Part shown: piece after piece, positions 33,281 through 45,226 of the stretch
Layout of the letters: every line of letters begins with the position of its first letter
Position numbering within the stretch: position 1 is the first letter of the stretch
Source of the DNA: Taudactylus pleione
Lineage: Eukaryota > Chordata > Amphibia > Anura > Myobatrachidae
Length of the DNA: 64,000 nucleotides
Direction of reading: 5' to 3'
NCBI GenBank assembly: GCA_031769625.1
Contig: JAUIMM010000017.1
Coordinates: forward strand, 3,028,501 to 3,092,500
The notes under the pieces: model-generated
The model's database searches: none
Told to the model about the DNA's origin: nothing
What the model saw: only the letters and a program-made list of their open reading frames with translations
Program-made: the position numbers and the translations under genes

Positions 33281-34525
33281 GTTTCAAAGGGTTTGGTGCC
33301 AGGAATATCTTTTTCTGTTTTTTGCATAATAATTTTATATAACTTGAAAACACCAGAGTATAGCTTATACCTACTATATAATTCCTTGCTTTGTGATAGA
33401 AGATTACATATAGTATATGCTTTTTGCCCTTCTGCTCCACGGGAGGTTTCTGTCCTCCCTGAGCTCGCCTTAGGACACCTGCATTACGGTTTGACAGGTG
33501 TACCGCCCCAGTCAAACTCCCCACCTGCCACTGTCCCCAGAGCGGGTCGCGCGCCAGCCGGGTGAAGGGACGGGCGCTTGGAGCCAGAAGAGAGAGCCCA
33601 CTCGGGCATGAAGCAATATATACTGCATAAAAAGTATGATGGAAAAATAGGCAATTGAAGTAGAACTTCAATTCAAGAGATATTACAAAGCCACTCCGAA
33701 AACAACAAGGTGTTCAATATTTTAAAAAAGTAAGCAGTGATTGTTCTGCATTTATCCATCCTTGATCATTTTCAGCAGCAGCTTACCTGAAGCAGGATTA
33801 TGTCTCATCCGCCCTCATTTTTAAAGCTTAATCTTTTTTTCTTTCTTTTAGTGTTTTTTAAATTAAGCCCTAAATTTTTCCACTGTGAATTCTGGCAGAA
33901 TAAGACTCAGCTAATAAAACTTTAAAGATAGGTCAGTCTCAGAGCAGGATGCTTTTAGTTTTCAATTTCCCCAGTGGATTAACAAGTCTTTAGAGCCTAC
34001 AATATTTCACAAGTGTGAAAAAAAACTAAACATGTATTATTTGTGTTTCCATAGATACAGATGATTCTGCAAGATCGAGCAGTATGTGTTACTCTGTACT
34101 GCACATATTTAATTTGTCTGTTCATTTATATGTTTGTATTTGTAAATGCCTTAGCTATCTGTACAGGCTGATACAGGCTCTCCTAGAATATTTATGTTAC
34201 AGCTGCACTGCTTTTCTTCCTTTTGGTCCTCGTATTTTTCATTCTCTCTACATAAGAGACTAAACATAAACTGCGTGTTGCTTCATGTAAAAGTTGCTTC
34301 ACATTCATTATCACACAAGTAAAAGTTAACATCTTCGGAATATCACAGCTAGATGATAGAATGCTTGTGACAGAAGTAGCAAGCAATAGAGGACATTTTC
34401 TGTGAGGTACAGTAGATGAATACTTACATACTATCTCAGAATGTCTGGGACACTCCTGCATTTTCAGAGAGTCCCATGAACCCTTAAAGAGTAGGCAGTC
34501 CTCATACATTTCGACTAGTTTCTAG
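33281..34525. other. Intergenic, no gene seen
   Basis: AT-rich with a GC-rich stretch at about 33430-33600. I recognise neither a coding frame nor element ends. Confidence 0.4.
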
Positions 34526-35219
34526 TAGGGATGTGCGCCGGACCATTTTTGCCGGATTTGGATTTGGTTCTAATTCGTCGTCCGGCTTTGGATTTGGATT
34601 TGGATTTGCCAAACTGCGGTGACTGGCTTTGGATTTGGATTTGGATTTGGATTTTTTTACAAAAATTGACAAAAAAAGCTAAAATCACATAAATTGGTCT
34701 TTTTTTTCTTCCTAGAGTATTATTAACCTCAATAACATTAATTTCCAGTCAATTTAGACCATATCACAGCTTATAATATTGTTTTCAACATTATTGGCCA
34801 AAGGTTGCAGTGAGCTGACTGGTTACTAAGCGACAAAGCAGCGGCACAACGACGCAGACACCACAGTATAAAGCACATCTATGACACATTGCCACACAGC
34901 AGTGGCAGAAATGAAAAGTAGTGCACCCACCCAGTGGGGTACGGCCAGCAGAGTCACAGTACTTGTTTACAAAGTGGGCTACGGCCCTAGGAGTCACAGT
35001 GCACAATCTTATTAGCATTACACCGCACATAGGGCCTGATTCACATTACACCATAAAGTAGTGTCTCTTATATATGTTACGACACACAATAGTGCCCCTT
35101 TTACACAATGCCCACAGTAGTGACCCTTTTACACAATGCCCACAGTAGCGGTGTCCCTTACACAATGTCCCCCAGCAGTGGTGCCCCCTATGCAGTCCCC
35201 TTAGTAGTAGGGTCCACTA

Positions 35220-35990
35220 TGCAGTGCCCCCAGTAGAATGCCCCCCAGTAGTATGCCCCCCATTAGCAGCCCCCCCCCCAGTAGTATGCCCCCCATTAGC
35301 AGGCCCCCCCAGTAGTATGCCCCCCATTAGCATGCCACCCAGTAGTATGACCCCCAGTAGTATGGCTCCCCCAGTAGTAGGCTGCCCCAGTAGCAGGCCC
35401 CCCCAGTAGTAGGCTGCCCCAGTAGTAGCCCCCCCTGTAGTATGGGCCCCCCCTGTAGTATGGCCCCCCTGTAGTAGGCTGCCCCAGTAGCAGCCCCCCC
35501 CCAGTAGTAGTAAGCCCCCCCAGTAGTATGGCCCCCCCCAGTAGTATGGCCCCTCAGTAGTATGGCCCCCCCAGTAGCAGACCCCCCCCAGTAGTATAGC
35601 CCCCCCCAGTAGCAGGCCCCTCTGTAGTATGGCCCCCCCAGTAGTATAGCCCCGCCCAGTAGCAGACCCCCCCCAGTAGTGCAGACCCCCCCAGTAGCAG
35701 GCCCCTCTGTAGTATGGCCCCCCAATAGTGCAGATCCCCCCCAGTAGTATGGCCCCCCCAGTAGCAGACCCCCCCAGTAGTATAGCCCCCCCAGTAGCAG
35801 GCCCCTCTGTAGTATGGCCCCCTCAGTAGTATTGCCCCCCCCAGTAGCAGACCCCCCCCAGTAGTGCAGACCCCCCCAGTAGTATAGCCCCCCCAGTAGC
35901 AGGCCCCTCTGTAGTATGGCCCCCCCAGTAGTATAGCCCCCCCAGTAGCAGACCCCCCCAGTAGTGCAGACCCCCCCCCAGTAGCGCCCC
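35220..35990 (+). repeat. C-rich array of CAGTAGTATGGCCCCCC-type units
   Basis: About 40 short units of roughly 17-20 bp, each CAGTAGYAKG plus a run of 5-9 C. The complementary strand has dense G-runs and could form quadruplexes. The 225-residue minus-strand frame over it (Tyr-Trp-Gly-Gly repeats) is an artefact. Confidence 0.9.
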
Positions 35991-36059
35991 CGGACCTTTG
36001 ACAAGTAAAAAAATAAAACTTACCTGATTCCCCACTCCCGCGCCGTCCGCTCTGTCACA

Positions 36060-36410
36060 CGCTGAGGAGGGAGCCGGAAGACGGAGCTCATGTGTGAGCT
36101 CCAGCCGGCTCCCTCCGTGCAGCAGCCAATGAGAGTCTGTGTGACTCTCATTGGCTGCTGTAACAAACACACAGCTGCCGCTGGCGGCTGTGTGTCTGTG
36201 TCTGTGTAGGGCAGAGCGCTATCACTGCGCTCTGCCCTACACGCGAGGAGACCTGATGTCGGATTCTCTAGTGAGAATCCGACATCAGGCGGCCGCCGTT
36301 CGGCCCCGAATGGGGATCCGAGTCAGGCGGTGAACACCCGAACAGGGTTCGGGTGGACTCGGATCCCCAATGTTCGGAGCGGTTCGGATTCCACAGAATC
36401 CGAACCGCTC
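36060..36410. repeat. Chain of hairpins in hAT right end
   Basis: Adjacent inverted repeats: 36121-36137/36143-36159 (17 bp perfect), 36204-36219/36227-36242 (16 bp perfect), 36253-36268/36273-36288 (16 bp perfect) and 36381-36391/36396-36406 (11 bp), plus a GGAGGGAGCCGG arm pair near 36066-36117. Confidence 0.85.
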
Positions 36411-36564
36411 ATCTCTAGTTTCTAGGAAATGGGCAGTATGGGGAGCATAATGCATAAAATTGCGAATCTATGAGGAGGGCGCTTTTAGCTTGTTAGAAGG
36501 AGTTCTGGGGAATGCGAAGAAGTATCCGGGCAGATAACTCCGCCACCTCCTCACTGACTGAAAA

Positions 36565-37200
36565 AATGGTGGCGGTGGTTGCGTGGGTATTGGGTAAAAG
36601 ATAGAAATAATATTGCTCTTTACAGTGGGACTAAAGGTCCCAGCAAGCCTGCCCTGAGGCACCTGTAGAACCACAAGTACCATCAGGCCGCTGGCACCTG
36701 TAACCTTACTGTACACAAAATATAGAAAAAAACATAATGAACACACACCGTATGATTTAGTCCTTTATTACACACTCACACTACATACTTACCTTCTCTT
36801 TGAAGGAGGTAGATCCCCTTCTCCAGGTAGAATCCCAGGTCTTCTTAAAATAAAAAAATAAAAATGTAATCCCACGGACAGAAGCACTGTAAGTACATAC
36901 TGTACTTATGGCACTTCTCTGGAGAATGACAAGTCCCCTACGTGGGTTCCTGTACTATAGCCATGATTGGCTAAGAGTCAGATGGCTCTTAGCCAATCAG
37001 CAGCCTCTGTAATAGAAAGCAGCTGCTGATTGGCTAAGAGCTTTATGTTTTCTTTCCAGTGGGGGTACAGGTGCCAGCGGCCTGCGGGCATTTGTGGTTC
37101 CACAAGTGCCGCAGGGCAGACTTGCTGGGACCTGTAGTTTCACTGTAAAGAACAATATTATTTCTAACTTTAACCCATTACCCTCGCACCCACCGCCATC
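36565..37200. repeat. Large inverted repeat, arms about 135 bp
   Basis: The left arm at about 36565-36700 (GGTGGCGGTGG, GGTCCCAGCAAGCCTGCCC) is complementary to about 37065-37198. Inner hairpins include GGCTAAGAGTCAGATGGCTC near 36970. No coding sequence. It is probably a foldback element; target duplication not found. Confidence 0.65.
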
Positions 37201-37862
37201 AGGGATGTGGGGAAGCACCCTGGGCTTTCAGCCCAGAGCTGGAAGACCCTCAGGAAGGGGGAACCCATTTTATTTTTGGGGTCCCCACTTTCTGGAGATT
37301 GACAGCCCTGAGCTGACCAGTTTGTGGTTAGTGATTGCTTTAACAGGGGAACCCCACGCTGTGTGTCCTTTAACACTCCAGCTGGTTCAGTCTGGTGCTG
37401 GTTATAGAAAAATAGGGGCACAACCACGCCGGTTTTTACCCCCAATTTTCCTGTACAAGGACAGGCTCAGATTCTAGGGTTGGTTATGCTTTTGGGGAGG
37501 GACCCCATGCCATTTTTTCTTAATTTTTAACCCCTTATCACAACTCTAAAACACAGAGCACTGCACAAATCACTCTGATCTGTGCAGTACTTCTGCAGGA
37601 CATGCAGCTCAAAGTCAGGTCTATTGTTTTCAGGCCAATAGGATTGAACTCACACATGATCAAACACAATGGCATAGAGTCAAATTGAAATAGACAGGCA
37701 AACACGATTCTTAGTAAATCCTTGTGTTTGAGCGTGAAAAACACACGCGAGTCTCAGTGATCCAGAGCGTGTTTTTTTCAAACCCAAACACGATTCTTTG
37801 TAAATTTACTCCTTAAAAGGAGATACTGTATGGGATACCATATCATAGATGAACAAGACTAA

Positions 37863-38807
37863 GGGCTCTATTTACTACAATCCGCATATTGAATGCGGAT
37901 TGTAGTGTGATATTACCGAGTGAATGCGCATTGCGAATTCAGGCAATATCACAGGGATTTACTATAAATCCCTTGCAGGGACAGAGCTTGCGATAAAGCT
38001 CTGTCCCTGCGGATACCATCCGCACTCTAGTCGCGGTATTTTCGGAAAAAATACCGCGACTAAGAGCTCGCGCATGCGCCAACCGACCACCGCTACTACC
38101 CCCCCACTGACGCAAAGCCCCGCCCCCCGGTGCTAAGCCCCACCCCCCGTGACCCCCCTCCCCCCCCCGCGACCCCCCCTCCCTTCATTACACTTACCTG
38201 CATCCTCCTGGCCTCCGGTGATCTTCTCCGGGCTTCCCGATCAGGTGATCTCCCATACTGCACTGGGACCCGATCACCTGATGACCGGGCCCCAGTGTAC
38301 TATGGGAGACCAGCTGACCGGAGAGGAGCCATCACCGGAGGCCCGATCACCGGTCCCTGGATTCAGGTAAGGAAAAAAAAAATGTTTAATTTTTATTTCT
38401 TTTTTTTACAGTAATCAGCTTGCGGTCTACTTAGACCACATAGCTGATTACTGGTACCGGCTCCCGCCTCTGCTCTCCCCGTTAGAGCAGAGTGGGAGCC
38501 CGGTAACCGGGGGAGACCCTGGATAACGCCACCTCCAGGTGGCGTTATTATCACAGGGCTTCCCCCGGTATTTTTTTACAATTTATTTTTAGTAACTTGC
38601 ACACAGATCACATTTCCCATTACAATTATGGGAAATGCGATCTGCTTTACTAAAAATAAGTGATACTGGGGGTTGGAGTAGAATTTTACTAATTCTACTC
38701 CAATTGCCCTGTAATAACTACAGGTGAAACTAAAATAATGTGAAAAGGGTGTGAAAACACCCTTTTTCACTTTATTTTAGTAAAAATAATGTTAATAAAT
38801 AGAGCCC
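37863..38807. mobile_element. MITE with GGGCTCTATTTA ends, built of serial hairpins
   Basis: Inverted ends GGGCTCTATTTACTA and GGGCTCTATTTATTA. Hairpins run through it: 37954-37960/37966-37972, 37978-37989/37996-38007, 38029-38061, 38049-38057/38301-38309 region, 38411-38420/38442-38451, 38461-38498 and 38525-38534/38537-38546. No coding capacity. The superfamily is unclear because the target duplication is ambiguous (TA-like). Confidence 0.75.
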
Positions 38808-39756
38808 TGTATATATAAACTTCTGTCTCCTTTACCTCAAATAGGAGAATAGTATACAAATACTATTTAAATGTGCTACAATTTGCTGCACAATAAAATG
38901 TATGTGTATAGTATAACATATCGTTATTCAAATATCAAACATTATACATCAGACTTTAAGGGCACTGAATATTCTTTCACTGATACAGTGAATCATAGCA
39001 TCCATATAAAGTTCATGAAAGATCAATGAATGCAAGAAGAGAACATGAAAAGATAAGTAGAAATAGAGAAAGTCCCAACTTATCCATATTAATATATAAG
39101 GATAAAAGGATCTCAGTATTTGTTCTGCTAGGTCTAATAAATTAATAAATAAATAAAAAGGAATAATTATTTTAGACACTTGAGTTTTATTTATACAGTA
39201 TAAGATATTTGTAGTACTCTCAATTTTCCAGATGCTGTAAGGATTTTTTAAACTCCCCCAGGTAGACCTTTTGTGCCTGATTCTACAAAGCACTGCTGAT
39301 AACTTTATCATCATATTTCTCCATTCATCACACATTATATCTGTAATTGTAAATATCTAATCGAATACAAGTCATAGGTAACCATAAATGCTGACAAAGT
39401 TCTGATCTTTAAAGTCCCTTAACACTATTTTATTAATTGCTTATAGTGATCTAACCACAAGCCACATTGATTTTTTTGACCACAGCTACACATTTTCTCC
39501 TGTCTCACAATTATTTTCTGTTTGATTAATCCTACTATATTCTAGGAGCAGAATTTACACCGTAATATATCGTTTATGAAACGGTGTGTACTTCATCACA
39601 TATTTGGTAGTACAAATCGTATAAACATATAATCGCATTGTATATATCATAGGTATATTGACAAGCTCATATTTATTTGCAATGGAAAGTATTACTAATG
39701 TAAATCATTTTGTCACATATTAATCAGAAATATTATTCGTTATTATTCACAATTAA
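38808..39756. other. AT-rich intergenic DNA, nothing recognised
   Basis: No gene, array or element ends seen. Confidence 0.5.
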
Positions 39757-39948
39757 GGGGCCTATTTATCAACAAGTTTTATCATATGCAATGAGTTTTA
39801 AAACTTGTTGCGTATGATAATGGTGCTCCAGCCAATCAACTCCTAACTGTCATTGTTTTGAAAAATGACAGTTGCGAGCTGATTGGCTGGAGCACCAGTT
39901 ATCATACGCAATGAGTTTTATCACTTGTTGCGTTGATAAATGGGCCCC
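39757..39948. mobile_element. Palindromic MITE, TAA duplication
   Basis: 192 bp between TAA at 39754-39756 and TAA at 39949-39951. Inverted ends GGGGCCTATTTATCAA and GGGGCCCATTTATCAA. The arms pair almost completely, and each carries a CCAAT-type GCTGATTGGCTGGAGCACC motif. A 3-bp TAA target fits Harbinger. Confidence 0.88.
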
Positions 39949-40141
39949 TAAGTTTGATACAAATTTTTTTATATTTCTTTAAAAAAGAAATGTGATTATT
40001 CATATAAACATAAAAATCTTGTATATCCTCAACCCGGGAAACTAACCCTCAAAAGTGGATAGTTGTTATCCACAGAATTTATTCAAGGACATTCCAGTTG
40101 TATTATTTTGAAGTCCATAGCTAACAACACATTGAAATATA

Positions 40142-40417
40142 AAGGCCCCCACACACGGAGCAATATAGTGGCCAATCCGACGGATTGGATCTATATCGCA
40201 GCTATATCGTTCCATGTGTGGGCATGATATCCTGTGGGCTCGTCCGTCGCTCCTCCAGATCTTTCTGCATGCACAAGAGATCTGGAGAAGCGATGAACAA
40301 CACGCAGGTCTATGGGGTGGTGGCGGGGGGGCGTTATATCGGGCGGTCAGGCACTGGATTGCTCCAATATGTTGGCCATCGGATCGTGGATCGCATCATA
40401 CCATGTGTACCCAGCTT
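40142..40417. mobile_element. Harbinger-like MITE with CACACA-type ends
   Basis: Ends AAAGGCCCCCACACACGG and, inverted, AAGCTGGGTACACATGG, similar in style to the element at 28340. The interior has ATATCG-rich inverted motifs. The target duplication is unclear. Confidence 0.6.
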
Positions 40418-40980
40418 AACAGTGAAACACTGTAGGCTATGTTTTTTGAACCTGGTTATCATTTCATAATTATTTTAAAGCCCAGTCTATAGAGACCATA
40501 CATAAATGGATGGCTATAGTAAACACATATTATGCAGCTCTTTACAGAGAATATTTTATCATTCACATCAAGCCCTCAACCATGAGAAGTTACAGCTTAA
40601 TTCTTTACCGCAAAAATGCACAGCAGCCAATAAACCAACAAGAATAGCATCAGCACTGTAAATTAACAATGCTAACCACTGTGCTGCCCATATATATTTT
40701 ATTATGTTGCACATGGTAGCACTTGAAAATAAATTAGTAATAGTAGTAGTATACTAATGGTTTATTTGACATTGTAAAACAGTATACAGGGGTTATCTGT
40801 TTATATGATTTTTAATCAATATTTACTATTATGTATTTTAATGTGGGTAGACAATTCAATTAGAACACCCCCAGAGGTGTGGGTACATTTGAGTGTGGTT
40901 AAAAACTATTTCCAGATACAATGCTCACCTCTAGTCTCCAATTAATTTGGTCTCCGGGGCATTACCAGCATAAAAAAAAT
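40418..40980. other. Intergenic, nothing recognised
   Basis: AT-rich DNA with a short TAG microsatellite near 40738. No gene seen. Confidence 0.45.
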
Positions 40981-41351
40981 GGTGCTGATTCAGCAGAGGA
41001 CGGAATTGTAGAGCCTTTGCAATTCCGTCCTTGCAAATATGTAAATGCAGCAGGAGGTGTCTGCACTGTGACCAAAATCACAGGCTGGGATAACCATTGC
41101 GACCATCGGTGGACAGTTCCAGCCAGCTTAGTAAGCCTCATCTTATGCCAGCTGGCTGGTTTATGAGGCCAGGAATTTGCATCCGTGTATGCGGGTCCTG
41201 ACCTTGCCACTCCCGGGAAATGACAGCTGTCCCCGCACCACCACGTGAATGCCTCTACTGTCTATCAGGCAGAGGCACAAAAGGGGCTGCATGCAATCAC
41301 GCAGGATAATCGGGAATCAGCATTCAGCAGTGGGTACAATGATGAATCACC
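40981..41351. mobile_element. Degraded Harbinger-type MITE
   Basis: Left end GGTGCTGATTCAG, right end inverted AGGTGATTCATC. The interior (GCAAATTCCTGGCCTCATAA on minus, hairpin GCCAGCTTA/TAAGCTGGC-like) matches the MITE at 32414-32869. Confidence 0.6.
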
Positions 41352-41697
41352 TCAAATGTGCGAGACAAGTAAAAATGCCCTCATTCTACTTTGTAAAAAT
41401 AGACAGGTTTTAGTTACACACATTTGCAAATATATGATAGCTAAGCCTCTCTCAACTATGATTTACAGTTGTGTGCTGTTATCTTTTATTAACCAATCCC
41501 TTTCTCGCAACTAATGATACTTATTAATTGATTAGATCAAGTTCCATTTTGTGTGTCTTTGTCTGTGAGGCATAAATGTTATCAGTAGAAGGCTGGGAGT
41601 GCTGATCCTTTTAGTGCCATGTTGTAGATTCTTGCTGAATCTCCTGGTACTAAAAGTTATTGTAGCTCTCAATTTAAATTAGGGATGTGTGCTGACT

Positions 41698-42099
41698 GGG
41701 CCTGATTCAGAGCCGGACGCTCTGACCAGAGCGCTCGCTCTGAATCAGGGTCGGCCTAAATTAAAATGGAGCGACCTCCTGGCTGCTCGCATAGCTGTGG
41801 GTGACCACCCACAGCTTATGCGAGCAGCCAAAAAGATGGTCGCGATGGTCAAGACCATCGCGACCATCGGGCTGGCGACGAGACCCTGCAGTAGGGTCTT
41901 GCTTCCGCAAGCCCAGGGGTGCTTTTGGCTCTATCAGAGCCAAAAACACTCCCACTGACATCACTAGTGATGTCAGTGGGGCCGGACCTAGATGGGCAGC
42001 CACGCCCCCGGCACGCCCACCAAAGGGGGCGTGCTGTCACTCACCGACCCGACCCGCTTGCGAGCATACAGCGCTCGTGAGCGGGTCTGAATGAGACCC
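41698..42099. mobile_element. Harbinger-type serial-hairpin MITE inside the hAT element
   Basis: 402 bp, a shorter relative of 12518-13056: same GGGCCTGATTCAGAGCCGG start, GATGGTCGCGATGGTC hairpin and ACTGACATCACT palindrome. Flanks ACT and TCT are an imperfect 3-bp duplication. It sits 18 bp inside the hAT left end. Confidence 0.88.
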
Positions 42100-43259
42100 T
42101 CTGTTCTTACAGTATTATTAACCTCAATAACATTAATTTCCATTCATTTCCAGTCAATTTTGACCAACTCGCAGCTCAGAATATTGTTTTCATCCAGTTT
42201 AGGCCCATAATTTGCACCGAGCTAGCTGGCTGACTAAGATAAGTGGCAGCAGTGGGCGGCACAAACACGTGGCAGTTCAACTTCAAACATGGTACATAAG
42301 AAAATATATGTTTTCATTAATCAAGAGGCCTGAGGGAGATGGAGTATGTATGTAGTTAAAGGCAGGGAAAGGAAGGGTTGAGTCATAGTAAATTTAATTT
42401 AAGTTTTTGATTTCAAAGCAAATTTATGATGCAGGGAGGTGAGGAGTAATATTCAAAGAATATTTGACTCATTCACATTAGTCCTTGCCCCAGTTGAGCT
42501 CTTGTGGTGGTCCAGTATTTTTTTTAAAAAATGAAAGGGATATGCAGGAGATGCTGTCTGTGCCAGCATACAAAACTGAAGCTCTAAAGAGGAAAGGGGC
42601 AGAGGGATATTTAAAGTCTGGTACTAGACATCTGTTATCATTGTGCTTCTAGGATTATGGATGGGAAGGCTGGGAGAGGAAGAGAGAGAACATCTCCAAA
42701 TACCATCACAAAATAGCATTTCCATTAGGTGTTTGAGTTGCATCTGGCCAAACATGGCTGTTATGATCAAGGAAAACCAAGACCACTAGGTTGGTATCTA
42801 CAAATCAAGGTTGAAAAATGGCATAAGAGTATTTTGCAAGTATACCTATTTGTGATTTTAGGTGAAATAAATACAGTATGATATTATAAATAAAAAAGTA
42901 AGCATCAGAGCAGCGTCACAAAAGCACAGCAGTTTAAAAAAATATAGGATATCTATTAAACTTTTGTAACACAGCAGTGGCAGACAGAATGGCAGTTTCA
43001 TCAATTATAAAATGAAAAATGTCAGGCAGCAATGCCCCAAACAGCACATAATGCAAAGAAAAGAGGTGCAAGATGGAATAGTCCTTGGGCCCTTCCATCC
43101 ACCCTTATGTTGTATATAGGATATTCACAGTTTAACAAACCAATCACTTCAGTGACAGGGACTGGCAATTGTGGCTGAAGTGATTGGTTTGTTTTATACC
43201 CCACAAAACAAGCTACCAATGGGCAGCTGACATTGCTGGTAATGTGCAACAAACTGACT

Positions 43260-44766
43260 TTACAGAGGCAAGATGTTGTTGCCATCATCATCCGATTCCT
43301 CACCCTCATCAGTGTGTACATCATCTTCACACAATATTAATTTGTCCCCGCTGAAATCCACATGTACAGCCTCAGGTGCCTCTGTCATTTTTGGATGTAA
43401 TTGGCAGTAAAGGTCTTCCTTGTGAAATTTGTAGTTCATTTTGATGAACATCATCTTTTCCACATTTTGAGGAAGTAGCTTCCTATGCTGATTACTGACA
43501 AGGTTCCCAGCTGTGCGGAATACATTTTCTGAGTACACACTGGAGGGTGGGCAGCTCAAGTAAAGCAAAGACAAGGGCCTCCAAATTGCCTTTATTTTCC
43601 TGCCATTAGTGAAACTATTTGAATGCTATAATTAAAATAGTCCTCAACCATTCTTCAAATGGTGACCATATCAGATGGAGTCACAGTAGAGATCTCATTA
43701 ATTGTAGGCAAATCTTTTAGACCCGACCAGATGTCAAAACTTGGCTATGTTGACTCACCTGCATCATCAGTGGGTCTTTTTTGGGGGAATTTTAGTTTTT
43801 TCCTGGCAGCCACACTTGCTAGAGAAACTGAAGGAGGAGCCATCACTGCATCATGTGCCGCTTGAGCTGACAATTTCCTTACCAACAGCTCTTTACATCT
43901 CTTCAGATCTGTGTTTGTTGGGAAGAAAGACACAATGTATGACTTAAACCTAGGATTGAGCATGGTCGACAAAATGTATTGCTCCGATTGGAAGATCCTG
44001 ACAACCCATGGATCCTGGCAAAGCGAATAAAGGCCATGATCTACAAGTCCAAAATGCTTAGCGGGATCGCTTCATTTTAGCTCCTCCTTCAGTTTCTCAA
44101 GCTGCTTTTCCAACAGTCTAATGAGAGGAATTACCTAACTCAAGCTGGCAGTGTCTGAATTCACTTCACAGGTGACTACTTAGAAGGGTTTCAGCACTTT
44201 GCACAACATGGAAAATATTTTCCACTGAGCTTGAGTGGTACATTCCCCCTCCTCTTCCTATGTCATAGTTCGTTGTCTAGCTTTTGATGGCATTTTGCTG
44301 TACCTCCATCTGCCGAAGCATATAAAGGGTGGAGTTCCACCTCATAACTACTTCTTGCTTCAGCTGGTGACAGGGCAAATTCAACATTTCTTGCAGGTGC
44401 TGCAATCTTCTACATGCACCTGCAGAATGGCGAAAATGCCCAGAAATTTTGCGGTCCACGAAGAACATCTCTTGCATGGCCCTGTCATTTTTAAAAAAAA
44501 AATTGCACCACCAAGTTAATAGTGTGAGCAAAACATGTGACGTGCTGTAACTCACCCAGCTGTAATGCTCTCACAATATTGGTGGCGTTGTCAGAAATCA
44601 CAAATCCCGACGAAAGTGCAAGTGGGGTAAACCTTTTTGCAATGACTTCCCTGAGTTTTTCTAAGAGGTTGTCAGCAGCATGCCTCTTAGGGAAACCAGT
44701 TATACATAGAGTAGCCTGCCTCTGAATAAGCTGCTTTTTCTTAGGTGCTGCTAAGATGGTAGCCAA
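43260..44766 (-). pseudogene. hAT (ZBED-like) transposase, C-terminal part, decayed
   Basis: Fragments in order on minus: 44766-44491 with VISDNATNIVRALQLGE and CFAHTINLVVQ (catalytic-core region); after a shift in a homopolymer at about 44493-44502, 44555-44277 with GHFRHSAGACRRLQHLQEML and VVMRWNSTLYMLRQM; 43972-43745 with STMLNPRFKSY; and 43574-43260 with LSCPPSSVYSENVFRTAGN, the C-terminal dimerisation segment. At least two frame changes separate them. The family resembles ZBED-type hAT transposases. The region holding the first catalytic Asp is missing upstream. Confidence 0.8.
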
Positions 44767-44804
44767 TCCAGGAGTGAGGCTTAAGGTAAATATTGTGGCT
44801 TTTT

Positions 44805-45130
44805 TGTGTTAGGGGCATTACTACTGGTGGCACTGCCACTAGGGGAACTACTACAGGGGGCACTAGGGGACAGAACCACTGGGGCACTACCACTGGGGGC
44901 ATTACTGCAGGGGGCATTTCTACAGGGGGTATTACCACTGAGGGCACTACTAATAAGGGCATTAGACAGGGGCACTGCATAAGCGGCACCACTCCTGAGG
45001 GCACTGCATAAGGGCTACTACTACTGGGGGCACTGTTTAAGAGGCACCACTACTGTGGACTCTGCATAAGAGACACTATCACTGTGAGCACTGCATAAGG
45101 GGCACTATCACTATAGTGGGCATTGCATAA
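44805..45130 (+). repeat. G-rich array (GGGGGCACTACTAC-type) inside the hAT remnant
   Basis: Short units of GGGGGCAYTACTRC, later GGCACTGCATAAGG. The same unit types form the longer array at 47835-48720, and the complement resembles the C-rich arrays at 35220 and 57480. Confidence 0.85.
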
Positions 45131-45226
45131 GGCCGACTCCCATGTTTTGGGTTTGATTTTAGATCTGTACTTTCTTCAAGGTTTTGGATCTGGATTTAAT
45201 TTTACAAAATGGCATTTTGGAGGGCA

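Larger units (their letters stand above)
34526..36417 (+). mobile_element. Non-autonomous hAT element, 8-bp duplication GTTTCTAG
   Basis: 1892 bp. GTTTCTAG occurs at 34518-34525 and 36418-36425. It starts TAGGGATGTGCGCC and ends CGCTCATCTCTA. Left subterminal sequence (ATTAACCTCAATAACATTAA, then TTTCCAGTCAATTT) matches 42115 onward, tying it to the ZBED/hAT remnant. The centre is a C-rich array; the right 350 bp is a chain of hairpins. Confidence 0.93.

Noticed and set aside
35327..36004. 225-residue minus-strand frame rich in Tyr-Trp-Gly-Gly
   Set aside because: Translation of the C-rich array; frame is open because the unit lacks stops.
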